Source: G963667675 sp965197565 (GTDB lineage: Bacteria; Chloroflexota; Dehalococcoidia; Lucifugimonadales; UBA3495). Taken from it: a DNA stretch of 64,000 nt. Below are positions 50,973-59,550 of the stretch, in pieces. The notes below the pieces were generated by a model. That model saw only the letters and a program-made list of their open reading frames with translations. It was not told where the DNA came from and ran no database searches. The position numbers and the translations under genes are program-made. Numbering within the stretch: the first letter of the stretch is position 1; the number at the start of each line of letters is the position of its first letter. The DNA lies in contig CBDANK010000004.1 in the NCBI GenBank assembly GCA_965197565.1, positions 1,488,001-1,552,000 of the forward strand, read 5' to 3'.

Positions 50973-52616
50973 GTGAAAAGCGACTTTTTGATAGCACTGA
51001 CCCAATTGGCCGCGGAACGTCATCTGCCCAGGGAACAGGTGCTGTTGGCTATCGAAGTAGCCTTGGCTTCGGCTTTCAAAAAGGACAACCCGGCCATCGG
51101 GCAGAACATATCCGTCAAGCTCAACCCCAACACTGGGGAAGTAGGCGTGTATGCTTTGAAGACTGTAGTCGAAACCGTCGAAGACACGGAGCGGGAGATC
51201 AGTCTTCTCGACGCCCAACTCATCAAGCAAAGCGCCGCGTTGGGAGACGACGTAGCGGCGGCCGAGCCTTTGCCTCATAACGCCAGCCGCATTGCGGCCC
51301 AGACCGCCAAGCAGGTGGTCCTGCAACGGCTGCGGGAAGCTGAGAGGGAGCTGCTTTACCAAGAGTTCTTCCAACACCAAAACGACCTCGTCTCCGGTGT
51401 GATCGACCAGACCGACTCCGGTCGAGCAATTATTGTTGACTTGGGCCGGGCTCAAGGGATCTTGCCCTATGAAGAGCAGGTGCCCACCGAGCGTCACAGG
51501 AAGGGGCAACGCACCAAGGTCTACGTGTTGAGCGTGCGCAATAGCGCCAAGGGACCTGAGATCATCGTCTCCCGCAGTCACAAGGACCTGTTGAGGCGGT
51601 TGTTCGAGATCGAGGTGCCCGAGGTTTACAACGGGATCGTGGAGATTAAGGCCATCGCCAGGGAAGCCGGCTTTCGCAGCAAAGTGGCGGTAAATGCCAC
51701 TCAGCAAGGCATCGACCCGGTGGGGTCTTGCATTGGTATAAGGGGAAACCGAATCCAGAGTATTGTAAACGAGCTCCAAGGAGAGAAGATCGACGTCGTT
51801 TCATGGGACAAAGACCCCAGGTCGTTTATCTCCAAGGCTCTTAGCCCTTCGGAACCGGTCCACGTCGAACTGGTTGCTGAAGAGCAGACCGCCATCGTAG
51901 TGGTGCCGGACCGGCAACTGTCCTTGGCAATCGGTAAGGAAGGACAGAATACCAGGCTTGCCGCCCGGCTTACCGGCTGGCGACTGGACATTAAGGGCCT
52001 CACTGAGTGGGAAGAGCTACGCGAGGAACGTCTGAGGAAAGCCCAACAGGAATCGGCGTTGGAGCACCGCTCGGAGACTGTAGTTGCTCAAGAAGCAGCG
52101 GAAGAGGTGCTCACCGAGGCCGTGGCTGAGGCGGCCGAGGAAATCGCCGAGGCGGTACTTGCGGAAGCCACAGCAATCGCGGAAGCAGTAGCCGAGGCGG
52201 CTCCCCAAGCGGAGGCTGAGGCAGTTGAAACCGCAGCCGATGTCCTCAAAGAGGCAGTGCCAGAGCAGGACGAAGAGGAGGTCCTCGACGCGCTTATCCG
52301 AGAGGAGGAGGAAGCAGTTCAGCTAACTGAGGCCGAGGCGGTAGAGGAGCCTGAAACCGGGTTTAGCGTCGAAGTCCTGGAATCGTTTACCCTGGAAGGA
52401 CTGGACCTGGTTGATGAGGAAGACGAGGCCGAGGAGGATGAAGACAGAGAACTCGATCTTGAACTGTTGCCCAATTTCCCTGTACTCACTCCCGACGCTG
52501 GGAAAATTCGCTTCGCTGAAGATATTGTAGACGAATCGCGAGGCAGCGGCCGAAGAGAGCGCAAAGGCCGCCGGTCTGGCGCCGGGAGCCGAGGACCCAG
52601 GAGAGGCGGACGCTGA
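50973..52616 (+). CDS. nusA: Transcription termination/antitermination factor NusA
   Basis: This 547-aa protein has the NusA N-terminal domain (KSDFLIALTQLAAERHLPREQV), an S1 domain (DLVSGVIDQTDSGRAIIVDLG) and two KH domains (IDPVGSCIGIRGNRIQSIVNEL and LAIGKEGQNTRLAARLTG). About 200 extra residues follow the KH domains: an Ala/Glu repeat region, an Asp/Glu-rich stretch and a basic Arg/Gly tail. GTG at 50973 begins the conserved N-terminus; a TTG two codons earlier is possible. It opens the nusA-ylxR-infB-rbfA-truB operon. The usual upstream rimP is absent, and the restriction cassette sits there instead. Confidence 0.93.
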   Translation: MKSDFLIALTQLAAERHLPREQVLLAIEVALASAFKKDNPAIGQNISVKLNPNTGEVGVYALKTVVETVEDTEREISLLDAQLIKQSAALGDDVAAAEPLPHNASRIAAQTAKQVVLQRLREAERELLYQEFFQHQNDLVSGVIDQTDSGRAIIVDLGRAQGILPYEEQVPTERHRKGQRTKVYVLSVRNSAKGPEIIVSRSHKDLLRRLFEIEVPEVYNGIVEIKAIAREAGFRSKVAVNATQQGIDPVGSCIGIRGNRIQSIVNELQGEKIDVVSWDKDPRSFISKALSPSEPVHVELVAEEQTAIVVVPDRQLSLAIGKEGQNTRLAARLTGWRLDIKGLTEWEELREERLRKAQQESALEHRSETVVAQEAAEEVLTEAVAEAAEEIAEAVLAEATAIAEAVAEAAPQAEAEAVETAADVLKEAVPEQDEEEVLDALIREEEEAVQLTEAEAVEEPETGFSVEVLESFTLEGLDLVDEEDEAEEDEDRELDLELLPNFPVLTPDAGKIRFAEDIVDESRGSGRRERKGRRSGAGSRGPRRGGR

Positions 52617-52647
52617 CCTCCTTCCCAAGGCCTTGCAAGGAAGTGTC

Positions 52648-52944
52648 TTGAGCACGGGCCGCAAAATTCCCCAGCGCAGTTGTGTGGCTTGCGCCAAGAA
52701 ACTCTCCAAACGCCAGTTTATCCGTATCGTGCGCACGCCCCAGGGCGCTGTAACGGTGGACACTACGGGTAAGATGGCCGGCAGGGGAGCTTATTTGTGC
52801 TGGTCTGAGACGTGCTGGACACGGGGTATGAATAAAGGCGGGCTGGAACGGAGCCTCAAGGTTAACTTGTCGGTTCAAGACAGGGCACAGCTATTGGAGT
52901 TCTACGAAAAGGCAATTGCCGGCTCGCCTTCGAAGGAAAATTGA
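52648..52944 (+). CDS. ylxR: YlxR family (DUF448) RNA-binding protein
   Basis: This 98-aa protein matches the YlxR/DUF448 family, which sits between nusA and infB in many bacteria: IPQRSCVACAKKLSKRQFIRIVR, then GRGAYLCWSETCW. The family has been linked to RNA binding and, in one species, to RNase P. The TTG at 52648 follows AAGGAAG; an in-frame TTG at 52633 is an alternative. The next start is directly after its stop. Confidence 0.88.
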   Translation: MSTGRKIPQRSCVACAKKLSKRQFIRIVRTPQGAVTVDTTGKMAGRGAYLCWSETCWTRGMNKGGLERSLKVNLSVQDRAQLLEFYEKAIAGSPSKEN

Positions 52945-54786
52945 ATGACTTCTGACGCACAGCCTACCACGGTTAAAAGCCCGGAAACCCCGGCTAGAAC
53001 GGTCCGCAGGACGGGGGAACGGCGGCGCTCCCAACCCCGACTGTTGATGCTGCCCCCAACTCTGACTGTACAGCGGCTTGCGGAGCTGATTGACCAGAAC
53101 CCGATTGACGTCATCAAGCAATTGATGCGGAACGGGATCATGGCAGCCATGAACCAGGTCATCGATTACCAGGTCGCCGCCTTGGTTACCTCCAGTTTCG
53201 GCATTCGGACCGCTATGGCCGAACCCAGCGAAACTAGCCCCTCCATCTCCGTAGGGGTGGAGGCCCAAGAGGATGACGCTGACCTGATCCCGCGTCCTCC
53301 GGTAGTGACCATTTTGGGGCACGTCGACCACGGAAAGACTTCGTTATTGGACACTATTCGACGTACCCAGGTGGCCGACCGGGAAATAGGCGGCATTACA
53401 CAGCACATTGGTGCTTCTCAGGTGGAATATGAGGGCCACTCTATCACTTTCTTGGACACCCCGGGCCACGAGGCCTTCACTGCAATCAGGGCGCGGGGAG
53501 CCAAGGTTACAGATATTGCGGTGCTGGTGGTAGCCGCCGACGATGGGCTTATGCCCCAAACGTTGGAAGCCATCAACCACGCTAAGGCCGCCGCCGTTCC
53601 CTTGGTTGTCGCTATCAACAAAATGGACTTGCCTGGTGCCAACCCCGAGCGAGTAAAGCGCCAACTCAGTGAGCGAGAGCTCTTGGTGGAAGACTGGGGA
53701 GGCGACGTGATTTCTGTTGAGGTTTCCGCCCAGACTGGAGACGGTATCGGCGACCTGCTGGAAAACCTTTTGGTGGTGGCTGAGGTTTCCGAGCTCCAGG
53801 CTAATTGGGAAAAGCCCGGCCACGGTGTGGTCATCGAGGCCAAGCTGGACCGAAAGCGTGGTCCCACTGCTACTGTTTTGGTCCAAGACGGAGTTTTGAA
53901 AGTAGGCGATTGCATAGTAGCGGGGAAGGCTTGGGGCCGCATCAAAGCGATCGTCGACGACAAAGGCCGGGCCATCAAGACCGTCACTCCGGGAAGTCCC
54001 GGCGAAGTCCTTGGTTTCAACTCCATTCCGGAAGCAGGGGACCAGTTCGCCATCGTGGCCAATGAACGAGCGGCCCGGGCGACTATCGGGGAACGAGAAA
54101 AATATCATTCCAGCCAGCAAAGCCAGGCCCGGGCATTGACCTTGGACGAAGTGGTCAAGCAGATCGATGTGGGCGATGTCAAGGAATTAAATCTAGTCCT
54201 CAAGGCCGACGTTCAAGGTAGTGTTGAAGCCGTTCAACAAGCTCTGGAAAGCATGACGGCCGAGGACGCTAAGATCCGTATTCTCCACAGCGCCTGCGGC
54301 AATTGCACCGAGTCCGATGTGATGTTGGCCAGTGCCTCCCAAGCTGTCGTCGTAGGTTTCAACGTAGGCACCGAGACCAGCGCAGAGCGTTTGGCGGACC
54401 GGATGGGCGTGGAGATACGCCACTACAACATCATCTACCAGTTGCTAGATGACATGGACCGAGCTTTACACGGAATGCTGGACCCGGTGTTTACCGATGT
54501 GATCATAGGGAGGGCGGAGATACGTGAACTGTTCCCGTCGCGCCGGGGCGTCCAGATTGCGGGCTGTCGGGTCCTCGAAGGCCGCATAACCCGGGGAGCC
54601 ACGGTGCGGTTGCTGCGGAATGGGCAAGAGATTCACGAAACGACCGTAGCCAGCCTGCGCCACTTCCGTGATGAAGTGAATGAAATGACCACCGGCACTG
54701 AATGTGGCGTAACCCTCCAGGGTTTCAACGAGTTCCAGGAAGGAGACCTGCTGGAAGCTCACCGCCAAGAACCGGGCCGCCGTTAA
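52945..54786 (+). CDS. infB: Translation initiation factor IF-2
   Basis: This 613-aa GTPase positions initiator tRNA. G motifs are GHVDHGKTSLLD (125-136), DTPGHEAF, and NKMD. Domains II-III and the fMet-tRNA-binding C-terminus are intact. The N-terminal extension before the G domain is short (about 120 residues), as in many Chloroflexota and Firmicutes. Its start abuts the ylxR stop. Confidence 0.96.
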   Translation: MTSDAQPTTVKSPETPARTVRRTGERRRSQPRLLMLPPTLTVQRLAELIDQNPIDVIKQLMRNGIMAAMNQVIDYQVAALVTSSFGIRTAMAEPSETSPSISVGVEAQEDDADLIPRPPVVTILGHVDHGKTSLLDTIRRTQVADREIGGITQHIGASQVEYEGHSITFLDTPGHEAFTAIRARGAKVTDIAVLVVAADDGLMPQTLEAINHAKAAAVPLVVAINKMDLPGANPERVKRQLSERELLVEDWGGDVISVEVSAQTGDGIGDLLENLLVVAEVSELQANWEKPGHGVVIEAKLDRKRGPTATVLVQDGVLKVGDCIVAGKAWGRIKAIVDDKGRAIKTVTPGSPGEVLGFNSIPEAGDQFAIVANERAARATIGEREKYHSSQQSQARALTLDEVVKQIDVGDVKELNLVLKADVQGSVEAVQQALESMTAEDAKIRILHSACGNCTESDVMLASASQAVVVGFNVGTETSAERLADRMGVEIRHYNIIYQLLDDMDRALHGMLDPVFTDVIIGRAEIRELFPSRRGVQIAGCRVLEGRITRGATVRLLRNGQEIHETTVASLRHFRDEVNEMTTGTECGVTLQGFNEFQEGDLLEAHRQEPGRR

Positions 54787-54849
54787 GCTCCTGTTAAGAT
54801 ACTTCCAGCACTACTGTTTTAGCTGCACTCCTCTTCCGGGGAGCTAGAT

Positions 54850-55266
54850 ATGTCCAGACGTATCGACCGCGTTAATGAATTACTGCGCCACGAAATCAGC
54901 AGGTTGTTAGCCTTGCAAATCAAGGACCCCCGCCTTCAGGGCGTGATCAGTATCACCAGAGTGTCAACCTCCAACGACCTGCGCGCGGCTCAAGTGTTCC
55001 TCAGTGTCATGGGCGATCAGACGACCAAACAAACCGCCCTGGACGGCATACGCTCCGCATCCACTTTCCTGCGCCGGGAACTGCGGCAGCGGCTCACTCT
55101 GCGCTACACCCCATTCTTAACCTTCTCGTTGGACCAGTCCTTTGAAGAATCAGAGCGCCTCATGGGAATAATGGACCGCATCCGGGACGAGGAGCCAAGC
55201 CGCGATCCCCAAGGAGAGCATGACAGCTACGTAGGCCCTCTGACCTTCCCTACCGGCGGTGGATAA
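54850..55266 (+). CDS. rbfA: Ribosome-binding factor A
   Basis: This 138-aa protein has the RbfA KH-like fold: IDRVNELLRHEISRLLALQIKDPRL, a central VSTSNDLRAAQVFLSV, and LRYTPFLTFSLDQSFEES. It helps mature 16S rRNA in the 30S subunit. GGGGAGCTAG precedes the ATG. truB follows after 3 bp. Confidence 0.94.
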   Translation: MSRRIDRVNELLRHEISRLLALQIKDPRLQGVISITRVSTSNDLRAAQVFLSVMGDQTTKQTALDGIRSASTFLRRELRQRLTLRYTPFLTFSLDQSFEESERLMGIMDRIRDEEPSRDPQGEHDSYVGPLTFPTGGG

Positions 55267-55269
55267 GGT

Positions 55270-56238
55270 ATGCCTAGACATAAGAACAGCGGCCCGTCCC
55301 CGGTTAGCGGCTTCATTAACCTCTATAAGCCGCCGGGCATCACCTCCATGGACGCCCTGCGGCGGGTCAAGAGAATCACCGGTCAGCGAAAGGTAGGCCA
55401 CGGAGGCACTGTGGACCCTTTGGCCCGAGGCGTGCTGCCGGTGTGCTTTGGCCAAGCAACACGTTTGATGGACTATGTGGTAGGGGCGCCAAAACGGTAC
55501 ATGATGGAGGTCAAGCTTGGCGTGTCCACCACCACCTTTGATGCGGAAGGCGAGGTGGTCGAGACCAGAGGAATAGGCGGCTTGGACCGTGAAATGGTCG
55601 AGAACGCCCTTCAGTCCTTCATAGGGCGCATCGAGCAAATCCCTCCCATGTACAGTGCGATAAAGGTCCAGGGACAGCGATTGTACAAGTTGGCCCGCGC
55701 CGGCATCGAAGTGGAACGAAAGGCCCGGCCTGTGGAGATTCATCAAATACGAGTCATAGACTTTGCCGCGCCGCGCCTATCTCTGGATGTGGAGTGCGGC
55801 CGAGGCGCCTATATGCGCACATTGGCAGCCGACCTAGGCGAGTTGCTCGGTTGCGGCGCTCATGTGGCGGACTTGGTGCGCCTTTCCTGCGGTGGATTTT
55901 ACAGCGAAGAGTCGACGAGCCTGGAAAACCTGGAAGAGGCCGCGTCCCAGCCCCAGGGTTGGAAACAATTTCTGCAGCCTATTGATTGGGTGCTGAAGGA
56001 CTTGAAGAGTATCTCGGTGGGCCGCCAAGCTGAAGAGTACCTGCGGCAAGGCCAGTCAATCAGTCTAGGAAGGCCGATGCTCGATGCGGGGTATCTGGAA
56101 CTCTTCAGGGCATACAGTGGCGAGGGCCATTTTTTGGCCTTAGTGCGGTTCGACCGTCCCGGCAACCTTTGGCGGCCGGTGAAAGTCTTCCACAGCGACA
56201 CCGTGTCCCCACTCGCCCCGATCTCCTCGGGAGCCTAA
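55270..56238 (+). CDS. truB: tRNA pseudouridine(55) synthase
   Basis: This 322-aa enzyme makes pseudouridine 55 in tRNA. Catalytic Asp49 lies in GHGGTVDPLARGVLPV. INLYKPPGITSMDALRRVK and ETRGIG...FIGRIEQIPPMYSAIKVQGQRLYKLARAG are family signatures. A short C-terminal PUA-like part ends the protein. It closes the nusA operon. Confidence 0.95.
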   Translation: MPRHKNSGPSPVSGFINLYKPPGITSMDALRRVKRITGQRKVGHGGTVDPLARGVLPVCFGQATRLMDYVVGAPKRYMMEVKLGVSTTTFDAEGEVVETRGIGGLDREMVENALQSFIGRIEQIPPMYSAIKVQGQRLYKLARAGIEVERKARPVEIHQIRVIDFAAPRLSLDVECGRGAYMRTLAADLGELLGCGAHVADLVRLSCGGFYSEESTSLENLEEAASQPQGWKQFLQPIDWVLKDLKSISVGRQAEEYLRQGQSISLGRPMLDAGYLELFRAYSGEGHFLALVRFDRPGNLWRPVKVFHSDTVSPLAPISSGA

Positions 56239-56399
56239 AACTGCTCCTCAAGGCCTTTCAGTTCCTGGCGCAATCATCTGAACCGGAATTCATCGGATTG
56301 AGGGATTCTCAGGATTTCCCGGCCCTGTAAGTCCCGGAATCAGAGAAATCACAGTTCAGACGAACAACGAAAAGGCTCAGGACTGCTAGGAGGCTCACC

Positions 56400-56427
56400 T
56401 TGACAAAAAGATTCGCGCCTGTGTACT
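56400..56427 (+). promoter_or_regulatory. Possible promoter upstream of the DUF5679 gene
   Basis: TTGACA (56400-56405) is a perfect -35 box; TGTACT (56422-56427) is a partial -10 at 16 bp. It would give a leader of about 190 nt to 56625. The rest of 56239-56624 shows no gene; it has dispersed-repeat-like text near 56270-56330. Confidence 0.35.
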
Positions 56428-56624
56428 GTTAGCCTTTATATTGATCTAGTGCTGCTCACCTTGCCGTTTTGACCTATAAACTCTAGGAAGCGCCGGCTGG
56501 GAAGCTGCTACAACCATCAGCGCCGTACTGAACCTTTTAATGCGGATGCCGGATTTCCAACCGGCCGCCGCCTAACAACCACTGGTATGCTGGGCATGCT
56601 GAATTATGGAGGGGGGATCAAGAC

Positions 56625-56765
56625 ATGGAGGCTTATTGTTTCAAATGCCGCAACAAGCGGGAGATTTCTAACCCACAGCAAGTAACTTTAAAGAACGGCC
56701 GGCCAGCAACCCAGGGCGTCTGCCCCACCTGCGGCACCAAAGTATTCCGGATAGGTAAAGCATAG
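56625..56765 (+). CDS. DUF5679 small zinc-ribbon protein, 46 aa
   Basis: This short frame is well supported: GGAGGGGGG lies before the ATG, and the product reads MEAYCFKCRNKREI...VTLKNGRPATQGVCPTCGTK-VFRIGKA. Two CxxC pairs (CFKC, CPTC) should bind zinc. It matches the DUF5679 family of small conserved proteins of unknown function common in Chloroflexota and related phyla. Confidence 0.85.
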   Translation: MEAYCFKCRNKREISNPQQVTLKNGRPATQGVCPTCGTKVFRIGKA

Positions 56766-56796
56766 CCACCCTACTTTCCCGCGCGCAAACGGCGCG

Positions 56797-57492
56797 CTAA
56801 GAAGGCAGAACCTTAGCTGATAACGCCAACGCCGGGCCGAATCCCAATCGCGCCAGCAAGTTTCGTGGGTTGAGTTCTAACAGGGCGTGGGTCTCTTCCT
56901 CGGTGAGGCCCGCGCCCATAGCTATTTTCCAGCTTAGCTCCGGAGTCAATAGGTCCTCGGGCGCATGGGCGTCCGAGTCCAACACCATAGACGCCCCGGC
57001 TTTGAGCGCTACTTTGGCCACGTGGCCGTTGGTAAAGCTGTGGCCCTTGCGAGCCGACACCTCCAAGCACACCTTGTTCTCTGCGGCGAGCCTGGCCTGT
57101 TCGTAGGTTATCAGGCCGGGGTGCGCAAGAACATCCACTGCGGCAGAGCGGACTGCCGCCTCATTGGTCCCCGGCTCCACCGGCTCAACGATGGTCTCTC
57201 CATGGACCGCAACCAGCTTAGCCCCCAGTTCCTTGGCCGTCCGGGCTACTAAATCGATATCTTCTTTGGGAACATGGGTAATTTCCACTCCGGGTAGGGC
57301 TAGAATATCCCATCGCTGCGTAGCCAGTGCACAGTCTTTGATCAAGGTTTTGACGACCCACTCAAGATTTCCCACACCCACATGATCAGTAACCGCCATG
57401 GCCTTATACCCCCGCGCCACGGCGCGGCGAATCAATTCAATGGGAGACAATACACCGTCGCTAAGAAACGTATGAGTGTGAAAATCGTACAT
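56797..57492 (-). CDS. PHP domain-containing phosphoesterase
   Basis: This 231-aa protein has the polymerase-and-histidinol-phosphatase fold. The metal ligands are FHTHTFLSDG (HTH), AVTDHVG, PGVEITHVP, LVAVHGE and VLDSDAHAPEDL. Length and motif order match small histidinol-phosphatase-like proteins. A role in histidine synthesis, beside hisH/hisA elsewhere in the window, is possible but unproven. Confidence 0.82.
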   Translation of the reverse strand: MYDFHTHTFLSDGVLSPIELIRRAVARGYKAMAVTDHVGVGNLEWVVKTLIKDCALATQRWDILALPGVEITHVPKEDIDLVARTAKELGAKLVAVHGETIVEPVEPGTNEAAVRSAAVDVLAHPGLITYEQARLAAENKVCLEVSARKGHSFTNGHVAKVALKAGASMVLDSDAHAPEDLLTPELSWKIAMGAGLTEEETHALLELNPRNLLARLGFGPALALSAKVLPS

Positions 57493-57690
57493 GCGCCACC
57501 TCGACTCTACTCAGTATATCAACCGGCAGCTTGGTCCGCCCTGGGTTAAGTATAAATTCCGCCAAGGGTTAACAACAAGATTCACTCCCGGCAACCGCAT
57601 CCTCACCTTCCCCCTCACCTACAATCACCGTAGCCGAGAGGCGGAGCGGTTGGGGCAATAGGCCGCTCCAAACATCCTGTACAAAAAAGC

Positions 57691-58062
57691 ATGGACCGAA
57701 CTATCAAAGCACAATTGGATAATCCTGTTGATAAGCGGTTAGAGTGCGCCCGCTGCGGACGCACCCCGCGGCGAGGGTGGGGGTTCGCTTTCAAAGCCAG
57801 GACACCCTTGGCTGGCAACGGCGCCGCGTCACAGCCGGGCGAAGTGTTCAAGTGCGCTCAATGCGCACTTTTGCACACAGCCATGTTGAAGCGTTCTCTC
57901 ATGGTGGCGTTGGTCGTCGGGACCATCTTGACTTTCTTGAACCAAGGGGACGCGATCTTTGCCGGTAATTGGAAAACCGGCCTCTACTGGAAAATACCCC
58001 TCACCTACTGCGTGCCCTTCTGTGTAGCTACTTTCGGAGCTTTGGCCAACAGCCGCCGCTAA
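57691..58062 (+). CDS. NrtS-like nitrate/nitrite transporter with N-terminal zinc ribbon
   Basis: This 123-aa protein has an N-terminal Cys-pair region (CARC, CAQC; residues about 20-55) and then a two-helix membrane part, LKRSLMVALVVGTILTFLNQGDAIFAGNW and WKIPLTYCVPFCVATFGAL. The membrane part matches the small NrtS family first linked to nitrate/nitrite transport in a cyanobacterium. The zinc-ribbon-like addition is unusual. Transport of nitrate is by family only. Confidence 0.7.
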   Translation: MDRTIKAQLDNPVDKRLECARCGRTPRRGWGFAFKARTPLAGNGAASQPGEVFKCAQCALLHTAMLKRSLMVALVVGTILTFLNQGDAIFAGNWKTGLYWKIPLTYCVPFCVATFGALANSRR

Positions 58063-58101
58063 TCCGTCAGCACAAGTGCTGGGACCTTCGCCCTGGACTC
58101 G

Positions 58102-58121
58102 GCCTAGCTGCGCAGCTAGGC
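58102..58121. terminator. 20-bp perfect palindrome between convergent genes
   Basis: GCCTAGCTGC-GCAGCTAGGC is perfectly self-complementary. It lies in the 80 bp between the 3' ends of the NrtS-like gene and lexA, where a bidirectional terminator is expected. No T-run follows. Confidence 0.4.
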
Positions 58122-58141
58122 TGGAAGCGGGAATCGTCCGG

Positions 58142-58795
58142 TTAGCCCAGCTTACGAATTACTGTGACAACTTTGCCGTAGATTTCTACGTTATCGACCG
58201 GGCTATAGATGGGCTCCATTTGGCTGTTCGCCGGCTGCAGCCGCACCTGGTCGCCTTCAAAGTAAAATTTCTTTAGAGTAGCCTCCTGTTCCCGTTTCAG
58301 CCAGGCCACCACCATATCGCCGTCGGCCGCCTCATGTGCCGGCTTTACAATTACCACATCACCGTCGTCGATCAATGCGTCAATCATGGACATACCGGAG
58401 ACCGAGAGAGCAAAAAGCCTGCCGTGCCGCCGCGGTAGGTCAGGTGAAACTTCGATGTTATCGAACTCCGCACTGGACGCCGCCTCCTCGGTGGAAAAAA
58501 CCGGAATAGGCATGCCGGCAGCGATTCTGCCGATGATTTGCACCCGAGGGGCCGTGGATACGGGCTGGCCCCTCTCATCCAACAGTTCTATGCCCCGAGC
58601 CACCTCGGGACGACGGTTCAGGTAGCCTTCTTCCCTCAGTCTGTGGAGATTGTAGTCCACTACCGAAGTAGAGCTGACATCGCAAGCCCGTTGAATGTCC
58701 CGGATCGTCGGAGGAATTCCGTTCTCGTCTATGAACTCCTGAATGAAGTCCAGTATGCGCTGCCGTCTAGCTGGAAGCCTCTTCCTGGTTACCAT
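58142..58795 (-). CDS. lexA: LexA repressor
   Basis: This 217-aa protein has an N-terminal winged helix (RRQRILDFIQEFIDENGIPPTIRDI) and an S24 autocleavage domain. The cleavage site is Ala93-Gly94 in IAAGMPIP, and the Ser/Lys dyad is S136 (VSGMSMIDAL) and K165 (ATLKKFYF). It represses SOS genes until RecA-stimulated self-cleavage. The ATG at 58795 is chosen for the conserved start and AAAGGT upstream. No clear LexA box was recognised at its own promoter. Confidence 0.93.
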   Translation of the reverse strand: MVTRKRLPARRQRILDFIQEFIDENGIPPTIRDIQRACDVSSTSVVDYNLHRLREEGYLNRRPEVARGIELLDERGQPVSTAPRVQIIGRIAAGMPIPVFSTEEAASSAEFDNIEVSPDLPRRHGRLFALSVSGMSMIDALIDDGDVVIVKPAHEAADGDMVVAWLKREQEATLKKFYFEGDQVRLQPANSQMEPIYSPVDNVEIYGKVVTVIRKLG

Positions 58796-58899
58796 ATTTT
58801 TACCTTTACAAAAACTTATGAAACCTTTGTTCTGCACCCAGGCTAGCAAGAGGTAAGCGGCGTGTCAATGTCGTTATGTCACCTGTTCGTGAAACTAGC

Positions 58900-59060
58900 A
58901 GGACGATTGCAAAGTCCCTTCTCCCCAGAGGAGAAGGTTAGGATGAGGGGGAAGCCTTCACACCAAACACGGCTGCTACACTGGGAACGGCCCTCACCCT
59001 GGCTCCTCTTTGGGAGAGGGGACGACTTTGCACATGCCCTGCTATCTATGACAGGAAGAT
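58900..59060. repeat. Intergenic repeat with inverted purine/pyrimidine modules
   Basis: Modules such as CTTCTCCCCAGAGGAGAAGG with TTAGGATGAGGGGG, and CCCTCACCCTGGCTCCTCTT with TGGGAGAGGGG, are typical of dispersed noncoding repeats. GATTGCAAAGT occurs at both ends (about 58907 and 59057). No gene is seen in 58796-59268. Confidence 0.55.
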
Positions 59061-59268
59061 TGCAAAGTTGTCCAACTCTAACGGAGACCGGCCCGGCCCT
59101 CCGGAGACACACGCCGGCCCAAGTCCAACCTAGACTACCGTTTTGGCGGTAATGACGATGGCGTCTTTTCGGACTTTGAAATGGTCCGGCCGGACCATTG
59201 AATAGGCTTAACCCGCGTCGGTCCGGACTCGGACAGAGGTCCAGAGAAGGGTTCAGCGGAGAGAAGGA

Positions 59269-59526
59269 CTAGGGATTACGAAGCCGGTTAAGCTTGGTGG
59301 CGATTCGGGACTTACGTCTTGCTGCGCTGTTCTTATGCAAAACGCCTTTTCGCACCGCTCGGTCGAGGATGCTAACCGTCCCTTGGACTGTTGACTCCGC
59401 AACAGCAACATCACCGCCTTCTATGGACAACAATGCTTTATTCACTGCGGTCCTAGTGGCAGTGCGTACGCTGCCGTTGCGTAAATACCGCTTCACCGAT
59501 TGACGACGAGCCTTTTTCGCGGGCAA
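59269..59526 (-). CDS. rpsT: 30S ribosomal protein S20
   Basis: This 85-aa basic protein matches S20: N-terminal PAKKARRQSVKRYLRNGSVRTATRTAVNKALL and C-terminal GVLHKNSAARRKSRIATKLNRL. It binds 16S rRNA. It lies 24 bp after the gyrB stop on the same strand. Confidence 0.95.
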   Translation of the reverse strand: MPAKKARRQSVKRYLRNGSVRTATRTAVNKALLSIEGGDVAVAESTVQGTVSILDRAVRKGVLHKNSAARRKSRIATKLNRLRNP

Positions 59527-59550
59527 TTTGCTCCTCCCGGGCCTTCTTTT

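Noticed and set aside
56434..56610. SRP RNA or another structured RNA in the gap after truB
   Set aside because: No GGAAGG/GAAGCAGCC-type SRP apical motif and no clear stem set were visible.
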